The position numbers and the translations under genes are program-made. 64,000 bases of DNA, from positions 7,552-71,551 of the forward strand of contig JTDE01000438.1 of NCBI GenBank assembly GCA_014338405.1, written 5' to 3'. Below are positions 34,378 through 45,169 of this stretch, piece after piece. Origin of the DNA: Paragonimus skrjabini miyazakii. Taxonomy: Eukaryota > Platyhelminthes > Trematoda > Plagiorchiida > Troglotrematidae. Each line of letters begins with the position of its first letter. The first letter of the stretch is position 1. The notes below the pieces were generated by a model that was not told where the DNA came from, made no database searches, and saw only the letters and a list, made by a program, of their open reading frames with translations.

Positions 34378-34575
34378 TTATCTATTGATGACAGTGTTAG
34401 ACCTTCTAGTGATTGTTTCGGCAAGTGTATCCCCTTTGAATGGTAATGCCATATATACTGCTTTCTTTTCCGCTAGGTTTATCATATCCTGTTTCTCACG
34501 ACGTTGCATAATCTTATCTACAAAACGCTCTGGATAGCCAATTTGTAAGAAGTGTGCGTAGGAACGATAGTTCAT
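34378..34575 (-). pseudogene. PLE segment between RT and GIY-YIG
   Basis: The minus-strand frame includes FLQIGYPERFVDKIMQRREK. This resembles the region after the PLE RT core in which a "NGYP...FI" pattern precedes the linker. Just upstream, in the adjoining frame, NKAVRICTLGTISDEL resembles the preceding "RA..ICT...DEL" pattern. The switch between frames near 34570 marks a frameshift. Confidence 0.7.
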
Positions 34576-34642
34576 CAGAGATCGTACCCAGTGTACATAT
34601 TCTCACGGCTTTATTAGTCAAGCAGTTTATGAGGTTCCTTTT

Positions 34643-34945
34643 CTACCCTAGAGGGACAGAGCTGCTGAAATGGATATACTGTCCATTCCAGGTCTCTTTC
34701 TTAAAGAATTTACCTTGAACGGATTCATCAGCGCGTCGCCGGATGAGTATGTCCAGGAAAGCTAGTTGATCGTTACGTTCAGCTTCTACTGTAAATGTCA
34801 TGTTCGTGTGGGCCGAGTCGAAAATGGCTAAGATATCCGTTGGGTTAGCATTTTCGCTAACATCGCTTATAAACACTAAATCCATGAATGGCTTCTCCTA
34901 GCTGGACATTCTCAAGCTTCGCCATGAAGATATCTGCAAACATCC
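34643..34945 (-). pseudogene. PLE reverse transcriptase, C-terminal part
   Basis: On the minus strand, ADIFMAKLENVQLGEAIHG (34880-34937) resembles the segment before the RT active site. The sequence then enters the frame 34885-34643, which carries the family's post-active-site pattern (SAHTNMTFTVEAE, QLAFLDILIRR, KKETWNGQYIHFSS). The expected YVDD catalytic motif between the two is missing, at a frame change near 34885, so the copy could not have RT activity. A stop follows SVPLG. Confidence 0.85.
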
Positions 34946-35852
34946 AGAAGTTGTAAGCACTTCACCGATTAACAGATAAGGATTTAGGCCTTCATCATCT
35001 GACCATAAACGGTTGACCGATGGCATATTCAACGAATGTGTCCCATATATTAAAATGCTGGCATGGCCACCCTAGCGCGGTATAGTCCTGTAAAGCATTG
35101 TGTTCCATACAGGGTATTTGTTTTATAAAGAGCGCCATGGGCGTCAGCCACAGATTTCCGGACGTTTACCAAATCAGCTCGCGATGTTACATAATGTTTC
35201 TCGGTTTGTCACTACTAAGCGTTTAAATAGTCACATCTTCAACACACATATTATGTTCAGTAGTAATCAGAAACCATGCTGAGCAAGCGAAACCAGAGAA
35301 GTCTTGCGTATTTAAAACATGTAAATCCTCCGAATTTAATAGGTTAGAGGAATCTTCCAGTGTTTATGTGCACATTATGTTAATGATAACATGACACAGA
35401 ATAATTAATCAGAAAAATCGATTTTCGTTTTGAAACTGGCAAGCAAACTGAAAACATGAATCATAGTAAAAGAAAGTGAAATTTGATTATAAACTGAACT
35501 GCGACTCGGACATATTAATCAACTGTGTAACAAGCACACATTAACGAGTGGAGATAAGAAGGTATTAGAGGTCGCATAACACTTCAGAGATGTTCAGAAC
35601 GCCAAGTCGATTGGACAGTGACACTAACATCAAGAAAGTAATACTCTAGTCCTTGTCTAAAGTCATATATTAATAAAGCCGTCACAAAAGTTTTGGTCAA
35701 GCTGTTTCAGATTGGACACCCCTTAACACTGACTGACACTTGTTTGCAGTTCAGGCGACTTGTCTGGAATTGCGAATTGCTTGAGTGACCTCTGCGATAT
35801 GGTTTTGGATTCAATGTAAGAATGTCTCGGGAGTGCAACAGGTGATATTCCG
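34946..35852. other. No recognisable gene; possible lost PLE 5' part
   Basis: If the PLE once extended further, its RT N-terminal half would lie here on the minus strand, but no clear RT motif can be read. The right end meets the assembly gap. Confidence 0.4.
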
Positions 35853-35952
35853 NNNNNNNNNNNNNNNNNNNNNNNNNNNNNNNNNNNNNNNNNNNNNNNN
35901 NNNNNNNNNNNNNNNNNNNNNNNNNNNNNNNNNNNNNNNNNNNNNNNNNNNN
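35853..35952. other. Assembly gap (100 N)
   Basis: Exactly 100 unresolved bases, a conventional placeholder length. The true distance and content are unknown, and open frames crossing it are artefacts. Confidence 0.99.
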
Positions 35953-37105
35953 ATCTATAGTTCAAAATACTATTCCTTCTGACGTGCCGCTAACACACAG
36001 ATAAGAGACCCAGCGTAAGCAGTTTGCCGAATTACGAACGAAGCATTAGAATAAGATTAGTAGCCCTATGTCATACTCTGTCAGTCAAACAGAATATTTA
36101 GATGTTAATATTCAACCTGAGGAGCAAGTTTACCATCTAAATTAACACTAAGAATGAGCTTTCTAAGGAGGATGTCCCAAACAGCCGAAAGTTCGACTCA
36201 GAAGCCATGTCAGTTTTCTTCGTCTTCTAGACACAGTCAGAAAGCAAGTTGAAATCTTCAGCGTAGATAGTCCATAGATCTTTCTTGTAGATGCTTGTAC
36301 ATAGCTTTTTTCTCTTAAAACTGTTCAGCATGGGAAACCCGATCAGTGTGTTTTGTTTTACAGTTTGAAGGAGTTGAAGGAAAACAGGTGTGTTTTGGCC
36401 ATGTCACGATCAGTTTACACTTTCAGCTGTACTGTTAACCATTCGGCACTTCTAAATGTCGTCTGCAGATAATAATACCGAAGCATTTACTAGCAGTTGT
36501 AGTTTAGAAAAGGGGAATGAGAAATCTGAAGTACCCTACTAGCTGTACAATTCTGATTCAAAGCACAAAACTGACCCTTTTTGAAATCGGTCACCAAAGT
36601 AATCCACTCATTATGGATGGGACGGGCGTTCGATAGCACACGCTTAAGTTTCATGATTACATCTCTCAAAAACTTTAGAAAAACTCGGAAAAATATCGTC
36701 TGCAGGCTTTTAACAACCGCTATGATCCTCCACTCACTGATTTCAAACAAGTTTAGTGTATATGAAAAACAAACCTAATTCAGTTGGCGAACAAAGTATG
36801 TTTTTTGTGTTACTTCATCACGTCGATTACAACACAAAAATGTGAAGGTAGTAACGACCAATGCATGATGCTCGACACGAGCAAACAAATAAGTACACAC
36901 AACGACCGAATATGGAACATGAAGGTTTGTTTTTGAGTTGTGACATAAAAACGGGTATTGAACGGAAACTCACGCACGATAGTCGTACTACGAGGCAATT
37001 GTCTGATTGAGTGCGAGAACACTATCTTGTGTGATAGAATAGTGGTGTGATTAAAACGGTTTCAAGCGTGAGTGTTTTTAGTCTGGCGGACTCTAATCAT
37101 TCTAT
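35953..37105. other. No recognisable gene or repeat
   Basis: Nothing supportable. The 86-codon minus frame at 36490-36750 shows no known features. Confidence 0.5.
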
Positions 37106-37108
37106 CAG

Positions 37109-38079
37109 TATGAGAGTTGCTCTTCAAATTGTCTACCGACTGCTAATAAACCGACCAAAAATGGTGAGATTCCCATTGTTGACTGTTGCCGAAGCCATTA
37201 GTATCCCTTTGTGCATCCCTGATCTCTGGGCTCAGAAGATGTTTGTGCAGACATTTAATTTCCCTTGACCAACAGTCAATCGAGCTCACCCTTCGGAACA
37301 TCTGTTGCGCTACTGATAAGAGGCACGCGTCCAAACTCTCTATTGACAGTTTTTCACTTTTTTCCCATTTATTGTATTGTTACTAGTTTGACGGTCAAAT
37401 ACAGAAAATAAATATTATTCGCTACCTTATCGTTCTCATGACCTCAATGAGTATTTCCAAACGAATTAAACAATCCCAGGGCCAGATCGTATTGAAGGAA
37501 CTTTGGAATTGTCTGAGGTTTTACGCGATGCTTGCCGAGACCGGAACACGAATTCGTTTCCTGACTCAATATACTGATAACAACCAGCATCCGAAATACT
37601 ACCGCGGAATTTTGACATCTGACCACATCACTCCAAAAGCTGCTGCACTTAGTCATCATGCCAACAGCGAGCGGGACACCATAGTGAAAAACCTTCAAGA
37701 GTTGTAGCGGAAATTAGTTCAGAGTAAAGGCGTACTAGATGACTTATCAGAAAACGACTGTGTGGGGTTCCAAATGCACGCTAATAATATTGTGACCAAC
37801 CGAATGGATATATCAGTGACGGAACTGGCTTTCCGTTCAGCCAGGTATGTTTTTGACTTTAAATCGATATCCAAATCCAGTGTATCTTTTGACGCGCACA
37901 ACATACGCTAAGCAATTTGCATTATTGAAATATGTGAACGTGAACAAAATTACTCATCTGAATCAGCAGCAGCTTTGCTGGCTTCCGTTATGAGTCAAAA
38001 CAGACGAATCATGGATTTATCAATGTTATTTCGTTTCCCCCAACAATCGATGACGATCGACTTGGATGACGCGATAAAC
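37109..38079 (+). pseudogene. Exon-like or decayed coding region, unknown product
   Basis: One plus-strand frame from 37387 to 38079 (231 codons) has only two internal stops (TAG 37705, TAA 37909), far fewer than expected by chance at this base composition. It has a mixed, protein-like composition (for example KELWNCLRFYAMLAETGTRI near 37495). A pyrimidine-rich tract ending TTACTAG lies just before 37387, and AG|GTATGT, a good donor, is at 37845. A possible preceding exon, 37109-37162 (after TATCAG, before GTGAGA), has compatible phase. The stops may be real decay or sequence errors. The frame also runs past the donor, which would fit an intronless copy. I do not recognise the protein and propose no function. 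Confidence 0.35.
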
Positions 38080-41000
38080 TAATGTGCAATTAACCACTCT
38101 TTCGGAAGTGGAAAATGCACCTCCATGAATTGTCTATAGAACTTTGTAGACGCTTTTTAAGGATCTTGTGTGAGTTGCCTGGCTGGTAGTTAGCACGCTC
38201 TCTCTCTCTCTCACTCAGAAGTTGGAACAATTTGTGTTTACAATTTGACAATGGATTTTAAAGTTTCAACATGACAGTTCCTTAACTCATATGTCGTTTA
38301 CAATTTGAGTATGACTACTTCCTCGATGGGTACTCAAATGCATCCCGGTGGAGTGTTGACAGTTCCTTTGTTTCCAAATCGATCAGTTCATACTTTCTTG
38401 GTATGACGAGGACAGTGCTAGCACAAAATGGACTTTCAATCACATGAGGCTTAGGCGCATAACAATGAGTTCACGCCCAAATCGTTTAGAACTGCAATAG
38501 CGGCAAGGTAATGACGCATATCTGGTTCACAAAGCATACGATTTGCTACAACACTGGGTTCAATTTGCTTTTATTAAAAGATAATCAAATAGACAAACTG
38601 TCCTCTGATAGTGTTAGTTTGCTTGCTGCCAAAAATGTTTGCTGTTGAAATGATATTAGGGTGAACATTGCTAAAAGATAAAGTGGTTGTACAATTTCGT
38701 CATAGGTAGCATAACCACAAAAGACTCAACCGATATTCTTGTAAACGTCCGCGAATAACTGAAACTCCTGGCTTATCGGCTTTCAGTTGCATCACTCTGC
38801 TGCATTTAGCTTTGAGCTGAAGTAGGTATCAATCACCCAGAGTCTACATTCAAGTTTAATAGACTTCTAAAAGTAATTTTTACCGCCGTAACAGCATAGT
38901 GAACAGTTGCAAAGAACGACTGAGGTCACTCGATTGTTTTTGCATCTTTTAAGTTCCGCGAAAAGATTAATTGGCAAGTAATACTGAGGTATATAAAAAC
39001 AAAGGTGTTGTCACTCGTGGATAATCCTTTGCTCTCAATGCATGTCCTGAGATGAGTGTTGTCTGTCTACACTCCCAAAAGTGATAGGCACTGGGCCACA
39101 ACATATCTGGCTGAATACCAGGTGGATGACGGTACGATTTAGGTTGAGAAGCTAGGATCTATTCCAATGAAACTGTGAACGTTACACTTTGAAGTCAGAA
39201 GTTGTAAATGTCTTCGCACCTTTTTCCTGTTCCACTTTGTCATTGCGTCGATGCATTGACAGTCCAGCATTGAATTTGTACAGCTGGTCGCATTCTTAAG
39301 AGATGTACTCGGTTGAATTTTTCAACGCACTGACAGATGGCAACAAGGACGTGCTGGTTGGATTTATCTACTCACGTTCCACTGCAACCAGGTATAGTGG
39401 TTAGCTCCAACTGGAGTTACTGGGTGCTTAGGAAATCAAAATTCACACTGGTACTCCAAGGTCGGCACTAGGAGGGAGTGGTTCAGTACTCTAACTTACT
39501 ACTTACTTAGTCCACATTATTTTAACAAACCAAAAAGCAAATTTGCAAGCTGGATTTGTAATGCACACGCCGGTCATCTCTGTTACTGTACGGATTTCTG
39601 GCGATTACATCTAATATTTTGTAGCGTTATCGACAGTTTAATAACCTGATAAACACGCTATCAAGTGAGCATAGATTTTCCATCGGAGCAGCAGTACCGG
39701 ACAATTTTTGCGCTGTACCGACCTACTCTATTGAATAGGATCGAAAAAATACGAACTGATTAGGGTGCACCTTACATACCGACAGAAACCCCTACCTTAA
39801 TCTGTGGCTTGAAGACTCTGTGCATGAAAGGTTGAAACCTAAGTATGCTTTGGGAAAACATCGCAAAAATTTAGTGGAACTTTGAATCGGTTCCATTAAA
39901 ATGTCGCAAACCGCTACAATACCTTACACAGCTTTCAGCCTGGAAGTTGGTTATATTTCGCATACACAACAGCTGATTTAAAGTAGCTTAGCCAGCTTTG
40001 TGGTGGGCACTTTAGACTGTAGTCGAAGTTTCATTCTCTTAGCGTTATAGATTTCATACTCAGCTTCGTATGAGTAGACGACGTGAGAACCACTGACCGG
40101 TGACAGCGACGATTTAGCTGGTTGTAGTTGGCTAATCGTGCAGCCTTAGGAATATCTTTAATGGCCGCCTCTGGATGGTTATATGGTTTTGCTCATATAA
40201 TCTCCTATAGGGCTGCATGCCATCATATGTATCTACTAATCCGTTTCTTGAGAGTCGGCTGTTAGATACCTGTGCTTCTGGTGTCCTTAACTATTATCAG
40301 CAAATTCTTCAGGCTTTATTCTGAAGTCCCACATTTGGAAAATGTAAGGTTTTTTCGAGATTACAATGTTTTACAAATGGCTACCCAAGACTTCAGCGCT
40401 GGTTACTGACACAGGCCCCCGAGGTATATTTGGGTTGGGTCGACTTTTTAACCTGACATTAATGCTAATTAGCACTAAACTTTTCACTACTGACCAACTA
40501 TTATCAGACCAGATGCCGAAGGATTATCGTCGATATACTAATGTGCACATGCAACACAGTGCGTAGCTAGTGTCGAGTCCAATAAATCAGGACAGTGAAA
40601 TTAATTAATGCAGTTTGCTAAAACAGTGGGCAACTGATTACTATCTCTGCGCTGTAAACTCTACCGAAAAACGGTCAACGTAGCAGCTTACACACTTGCA
40701 CAAATACCGCACGTTTGCATTAACGTTTGCTGGTAGCTATGGTGATGTTGTTTCCCAAAATAATTTAGTTGTGCGGGTTCGACGGTAGTTTATCGTGCGG
40801 CAGCAGTTGCATAACGAGTTCGCTTTAGTTAATGACGAAGTTAAACCACCCGCTTCTATAAATGGTTTGTGCATTACTGTTCGGAATCAATTCATATGCA
40901 TGTTGCCGTAGAATTATAGGTTCACAAACTGTTATTGAGCATCGCTCATGTTAGGTTTAATCAGTGAGTCGTGTTAAATGAATTTGCACTATCCACGAAG

Positions 41001-41340
41001 GCACCTGTTGCTAACACATTTGTCAACATTTCTCACTCAAAACATACCCATCGACTCTAGAGAAGACAAACACTCTCCATTTCAATCCAACCATTTACAC
41101 GTCAAATAAGTCATTACAGATTGTTTTCTGTATTGTTCACTCATCTGTAGCACGCGCCCATCTTACAATAACTCGCGTTTAACAAATATAATAGCTTCCG
41201 ATACATTTAATTCGGTAGGGGTCAAGTATCCCAAGTTTATAGAAAAGTCGTTCACCAGCTTTTACACGTAATAATTTTGTTCTCATCAAAGGGCACACTA
41301 CGACCAATCGTGAGTTATCTTGAAGCTACTGGTCGACCAG
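38080..41340. other. No recognisable gene; short CT repeat
   Basis: No genes or repeat copies could be supported apart from the CT tract at 38198-38212. Confidence 0.5.
38198..38212. repeat. (CT)n microsatellite
   Basis: About seven and a half CT units. Confidence 0.9.
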
Positions 41341-41343
41341 TGA

Positions 41344-41689
41344 TGTTAACGATGTTTTGCACTCCATCCTCCACATCAGACCGCACTGTACATTTTTGCT
41401 TGGCTTGAAAAAAAATAAGACCACAACACTTTTAAATCAATTTTGCTACGCGCGCGTGCCAGCTTTTCCCACGACGCCGGTGACTGGCAGCTGGCTAAAA
41501 CATTCCATTGTTGAACTAACTTTCAGCTTCACTGCTTCACAGTATCAACCACATTTGGGACACTTCGAATACTTTCCCAATACCAATAGATATTGCATCA
41601 ACATTGTACATCTTTGGTGAGTTCAGTCTCTCAAGCTAGTCGTCAGTTATATCGAGGTTTGTTTTAGTTCATCCATTTTTTCCACTACA
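41344..41689 (+). repeat. Probable 5' LTR of the gypsy element
   Basis: The right end is set by ACA at 41687-41689, three bases before the primer site. The left end at TGTTAAC (41344) is a guess from the TG...CA rule. No matching 3' copy is available to confirm the limits. Confidence 0.45.
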
Positions 41690-41692
41690 ATT

Positions 41693-41710
41693 TGGTGAAC
41701 CCAACGTAAC
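41693..41710 (+). promoter_or_regulatory. Primer binding site, tRNA-Trp type
   Basis: TGGTGAACCCAACGTAAC resembles the complement of the tRNA-Trp 3' end (TGGTGACCCCGACGTGA) with a few changes. It lies directly downstream of the LTR end, where reverse transcription would be primed. Confidence 0.75.
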
Positions 41711-41753
41711 TGTTTTCTCATTTACCTTACGTCGATCTTTCATCATTTCCGTA

Positions 41754-42500
41754 ATGTCTGGATGTGGTATTGAGGTTGACAATGATATTGTGGAAGCCGT
41801 AATCAGTATTCGACTTTCCAGTTTTTGAATTCGTAATCCCGGATTGTGGTTTGTACAAGTCGTGGCTATATTCAGGCCTTACAGGGGGAAATCCCAGCCT
41901 ATGATGTATTCTTATGTAGTTCAGTTGATCCCAACGAAACATGCGAAAGAAGCTTTGCGATCTCATCCGTGAAACACACTCCGAGAGTTCATATGACGTT
42001 GTAAAGGAAGCATCAGTAAATAGAACTGGACCATAGGAACAGAAGAACTTAGACCAAGTGTTCTCCATTATTGAGCTAGGTTATCGTAAACAGTTGTTTT
42101 GTTCCCGAAAAATGGACGATCTAATTTTCTGACTGCTCTGGTTGAAACAACTGCCTCCGTCTATTCGCGACTTATTGGAGCCATTTAATTCCACCGTCCC
42201 TATTATGGAGCAGAATTTGCTGATAAATTGTTGGAAGCTAACCCATCTTCCAAACTATCGCCTATCACCCTTCTCACCCTAGTTCAGCAAATAGATGACG
42301 CGTTTACCGAACAATTTGCTGCACTGACAACGCAGATATAACAAATGGTAAATCATATATTCCCAGTAGGAGTCGGTCATTATCCAGCATGCATTTATTC
42401 AATCGTCAACGTTCTCATATACCAAGCAGTAATACAACATTCTGTAGGTACCACCAAAACTTCGGTCACTGCACAAGTAAGTGCGATCAGTAGTGTGCTT
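41754..42500 (+). pseudogene. gag: gag of the gypsy element
   Basis: Reading starts at ATG 41754. The early part resembles the conserved gag opening of the CsRn1 group: IRLSSF, a stop, then IRNPGLWFVQV. A later stretch (42216-42341, ADKLLEANPSSKLSPITLL then QQIDDAFTEQFAALTTQI) matches the end of the capsid-like part and runs into a stop. In another frame a zinc knuckle follows at 42443-42484: CRYHQNFGHCTSKC, with Cys, His, Cys, Cys spacing like the unusual CHCC motif of CsRn1. Gag would form the particle that packages element RNA. At least three stops or frameshifts disable it. Confidence 0.8.
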
Positions 42501-42539
42501 TCAAATTCGCTTCTTCGGGAAACATCCGCCATTCCGTAA

Positions 42540-42850
42540 AGACGACGACTGTCGATGGCTTAATTCGAAAATGTCGCTTATTCTTCATATAAGATAAGGC
42601 TGCTGTTAACAGATTTCTCAAAGAAACTGGAGCTGAAGTGAGTGTGATTCCACGACGAGCTGCGAAGATTTCCTCAGCCAATTAGCTTGTGTTGTAAGCC
42701 GTTAATGGAAGTCTAATCGCAACTCATGGTGTTTGCTCACTTACGCTTGATCTAGGACAATCTCGGATATTCATCACTGCAGGTGTTCAGAATGTAATTA
42801 TCGTTGCTAATTTCTTGTCCAGTTTTAGACTTGGTGTTGATGCGCAGCAA
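42540..42850 (+). pseudogene. pol: Retroviral-type aspartic protease of the gypsy element
   Basis: ETGAEVSVIP at 42623-42652 stands where the protease active site D-T/S-G-A is expected, so the catalytic Asp is Glu here. The downstream strands follow the family (LTLDLGQSR, then a VQNVIIVANFL-like segment at about 42740-42830, which corresponds to the "GADFL" motif). Two stops interrupt it (near 42590 and 42682). It would have cleaved the gag-pol polyprotein. Confidence 0.8.
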
Positions 42851-42856
42851 TAGAAA

Positions 42857-43605
42857 GTGGTTCACCATATCGTCACTACAGGGCGTCCTACTACCGCCCG
42901 ATCGCGTCGATTACCGTCCGTAAAGCTGAAGACTGTTGAGGCTGAATTTGATCACATGTTGCACCTGAGTATTATCTGGCACTTAAACAGCTGTTGGTCA
43001 GCCCCATTACATACGGTTTTCAAAACTTCCAGCGATTGGCGTCCGTGCGACGATTTTCGTGCATTCAGCAATGCCACAATCTCTGTTCGTTACCCAATTC
43101 TCCATATCCAAGATTTCCCCCTCACTCTTGACAGCAAAAATGTTTTTTCCTAAGGCTGACTCAGTGCGCACATATCATCATATTCCTGTGGCCCCTGATG
43201 ATATTCCAAATACGGCAACAACAAATCCTTTTGGTCTTTTTGAGTTCCTCCGAATGCCATTTGTTCTACGCAAATCAGCCCAAATTTGTGGAACTTTTAT
43301 GGACCAGACTACTCGTGGAATGTTTATATTTATCTCGACGGTGAGTTAATTACTAGTTAAGATTACTGCGAACAAGAAAAACATTTCCGTTTATTGTTCC
43401 CACGTTTTGTGCAATTTGGAATTACTAATTAATCCTACTAATCCATCCACGTGATCCTTTTAAGTGTGTCCTCGGTGTTGATTCAATGAAATGTTTAGGT
43501 CACGTTGTCGATCCCAAGGGTGTCCGACCACTGAACACAATGGTCAAAACATTACAAGATTTTCCTCTTCTTGATTGCATTAGAAAATTTTAACGCTTAA
43601 TTTGT
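42857..43605 (+). pseudogene. pol: Reverse transcriptase of the gypsy element
   Basis: The first frame (42857-43153) has the opening RT pattern HHIVTTGRPTTARSRRLP, then SDWRPCDDFRAF and ISVRYPILHIQDF. A frameshift near 43140 leads to the YHHIPVAPDD...TTNPFGLFEFLRMPF segment. A second frameshift precedes the catalytic box at 43331-43342. That box reads YLDG instead of YLDD, and so lacks one of the two metal-binding aspartates. Past it, GHVVDPKGVRPL (43498-43533) and the NHHRRFAPCCSHILQP tether (from about 43609) are recognisable. The product would have copied element RNA into DNA. Confidence 0.9.
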
Positions 43606-44100
43606 ATGATCAACCACCATCGTCGTTTTGCCCCATGTTGTTCCCACATTCTACAACCAATAACCGACCTTCCATGCGGATCAACGATAGGTGTCGTCTT
43701 CAGTTCTCCGGCGCTGCACACGCTTAACACTGGCGAACCAGTACTTGGTGAAACTACTAACTTGTCGCATTTTAATACTGATCTCAACACCCGAGTGTTT
43801 TTCACAAGCGATGTTTCGGTAAACACATTTAGTGGAGTTCTCCGACAATCTGTCAACAAACAATTATCTCTCTCGTTTTTGTCTCAGAGTCTCTCCACGG
43901 CCCAAGCTAGTTACAGTACATTCGACAGGGAACTACTTGCGATTTACCTAACACTTCACAGCTTGCGACATTCATTAAACGGTCGAGTTTTCACTGTTCT
44001 GACTGACTATAAACTACTTATCTACTCGCTCTACTCCTTGCCGGACAAACACTCCACCGTGAAGTTCGTCATCTTGATTTCATCGTACAATTTACGATAG
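43606..44100 (+). pseudogene. pol: RT tether and RNase H of the gypsy element
   Basis: This 164-codon open frame is the longest in the window. It starts in the RT-RNase H connection. The RNase H part keeps the expected acidic residues: Asp in FFTSDVSVNTFSGVL, Glu in TFDRELLAIYL and Asp in VFTVLTDYKLL. A frameshift near 44060 moves the family pattern (REVRHLDFIVQFTIDLRHI) into the next frame. RNase H removes the RNA template during reverse transcription. Its open state in an otherwise broken element is probably chance survival. Confidence 0.9.
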
Positions 44101-44545
44101 ACCTTCGTCACATTCTGGGATTCGGCAGAACCATCGCAGACGTTCTCTTCAGACTACATATTTATACGGTTTCAGCTTTATCTGACATAAGCCTGAAGAA
44201 ACTGATAGAAACACATCTAAACGACGAACAGCTATCTCACCCAAAAGCATTCTCATCTCTTCGATTGTCCAAGGTCCCCCTTCCTCGTTCTGGTTTCAGT
44301 ATCGTGTATGACATATCTGTACCTAATCCTCGACCGTTTGTCCCATTGATTTTCCGTAGACCATCGTTCAACTTTCTACATTCGGTCTGACACCTCGGAG
44401 TATGTGCCACCCTCAAACTCAGTGTCACCTGTCTGGATGAAAGTACTTCGTCGGATACTCTGTCCATCAAAGATTCGATCAATCACTTTAAACTAACCGT
44501 CACTTGCACTCTGAGGCAACCTCTACAGTCGGTGGGTGAACGCAC
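44060..44545 (+). pseudogene. pol: Start of integrase of the gypsy element
   Basis: After the RNase H linker (DLRHILGFGRTIADVLFRLH) the frame carries EQLSHPKAFSSLRLSKVPLP and a FVPLIFRRPSFNFLHSV...HLGVCATLKL segment, which matches the gypsy integrase N-terminal zinc domain with its two His residues. A TGA falls between the His residues. The paired cysteines and the catalytic core are not found before the sequence diverges at about 44.5 kb. Confidence 0.75.
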
Positions 44546-44560
44546 TACTGAACGTAGCGC

Positions 44561-44970
44561 TTTTCTTAAGATCGAGTGCTGGTTGACATGGTTCAAGGCG
44601 AATTTCCGACGGTGCATCTGACACAAAGAACACCTTGACAAAATTGAGCCGGTGCAACTTGTGTCAATCAGAGTCGGATATGGAACCAAAAAGATAGAGC
44701 AGTTCACAGCAACTTGACGTACATGTACGTGTGCGCGGGCTGAATATCAACTTACTTGGAGTGAAAGAAACGACTTATGATGTTCACATTAGTGGGGGAT
44801 TTTAGATACCGTAAGTTCAGTATGACACAAATGATGGCACCTGTCGCATTCACACAGTACTGCCCAGATTGCTCTATCAGCTTGACAGGAGATAAAGTAA
44901 CTGTAATGTGAAGTTCAATTTAACATTGTTGACAGTCTGGTGTGTTTACAACTGATTAATCAATCGTACC
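44561..44970. other. No recognisable gene
   Basis: This lies between the gypsy remnant and a SINE fragment. It contains CACACAGTACTGCCCAGA (44851-44868), also present at 23.65 kb. Confidence 0.45.
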
Positions 44971-44971
44971 T

Positions 44972-45165
44972 AATGTGAGATCAACGGCGCAGTGGTCAAC
45001 ACAGTTACCCAAGCAAAATTTGACAGGAATTCCAGTCCCGGCCGTGACAAAGATGTGCGTTGCTGACGAGCTCCAACAAGAACAGAACTGGAGTATGGCA
45101 TGTGTCTTTTGAAGAGGCCATCTCATTTGTTCGAGAAAATGAGTCAACAAACCGATTGTGAGTAG
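44972..45165 (+). repeat. Hammerhead/tRNA-type repeat, partial copy
   Basis: It starts at the tRNA-like part, with GAGATCAACGGCGCAGTGGT (A box, one change) and AATTCCAGTCCCGG (B-box region). GTGCGTTGCTGACGAGCTCC opens the hammerhead with an intact CTGACGA, but GAAC replaces GAAA and helix II is mispaired. The 5' module is absent. This layout (tRNA-like start, then ribozyme) is what a Pol III transcript starting at the A box would give. Confidence 0.7.
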
Positions 45166-45169
45166 TACT

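Larger units (their letters stand above)
33740..34945 (-). mobile_element. Penelope-like element (PLE), 5'-truncated and decayed
   Basis: The minus strand carries, in order, the end of a PLE reverse transcriptase, a linker, a GIY-YIG endonuclease domain and a 3' untranslated part. The pieces lie in different frames with stops between them, so it is a dead copy. The GIY-YIG domain fused to an RT identifies the Penelope class, which is common in flatworms. The 3' part contains a hammerhead-like motif at 33746-33768. The 5' two thirds of the RT could not be recognised upstream of 34945. Confidence 0.85.
41344..44560 (+). mobile_element. Ty3/gypsy retrotransposon, CsRn1-type, defective
   Basis: The order is probable 5' LTR, primer binding site, gag with zinc knuckle, protease, reverse transcriptase, RNase H and the start of integrase, all on the plus strand, as in Ty3/gypsy elements. 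The tRNA-Trp-type primer site, the CHCC knuckle and the protein patterns point to the CsRn1 lineage first described in Clonorchis. The element is crossed by many stops and frameshifts, and two catalytic motifs are altered. The integrase breaks off in its zinc-binding part and no 3' LTR was found, so it is immobile. It extends from about 41344 (TGTTAAC) to about 44.5 kb; both ends are approximate. Confidence 0.9.

Noticed and set aside
35723..35982. Open frames crossing the N run
   Set aside because: They are open only because the gap translates as unknown residues.
41727..42068. 113-codon minus-strand frame
   Set aside because: It lies antisense to the recognisable gag region of the gypsy element.
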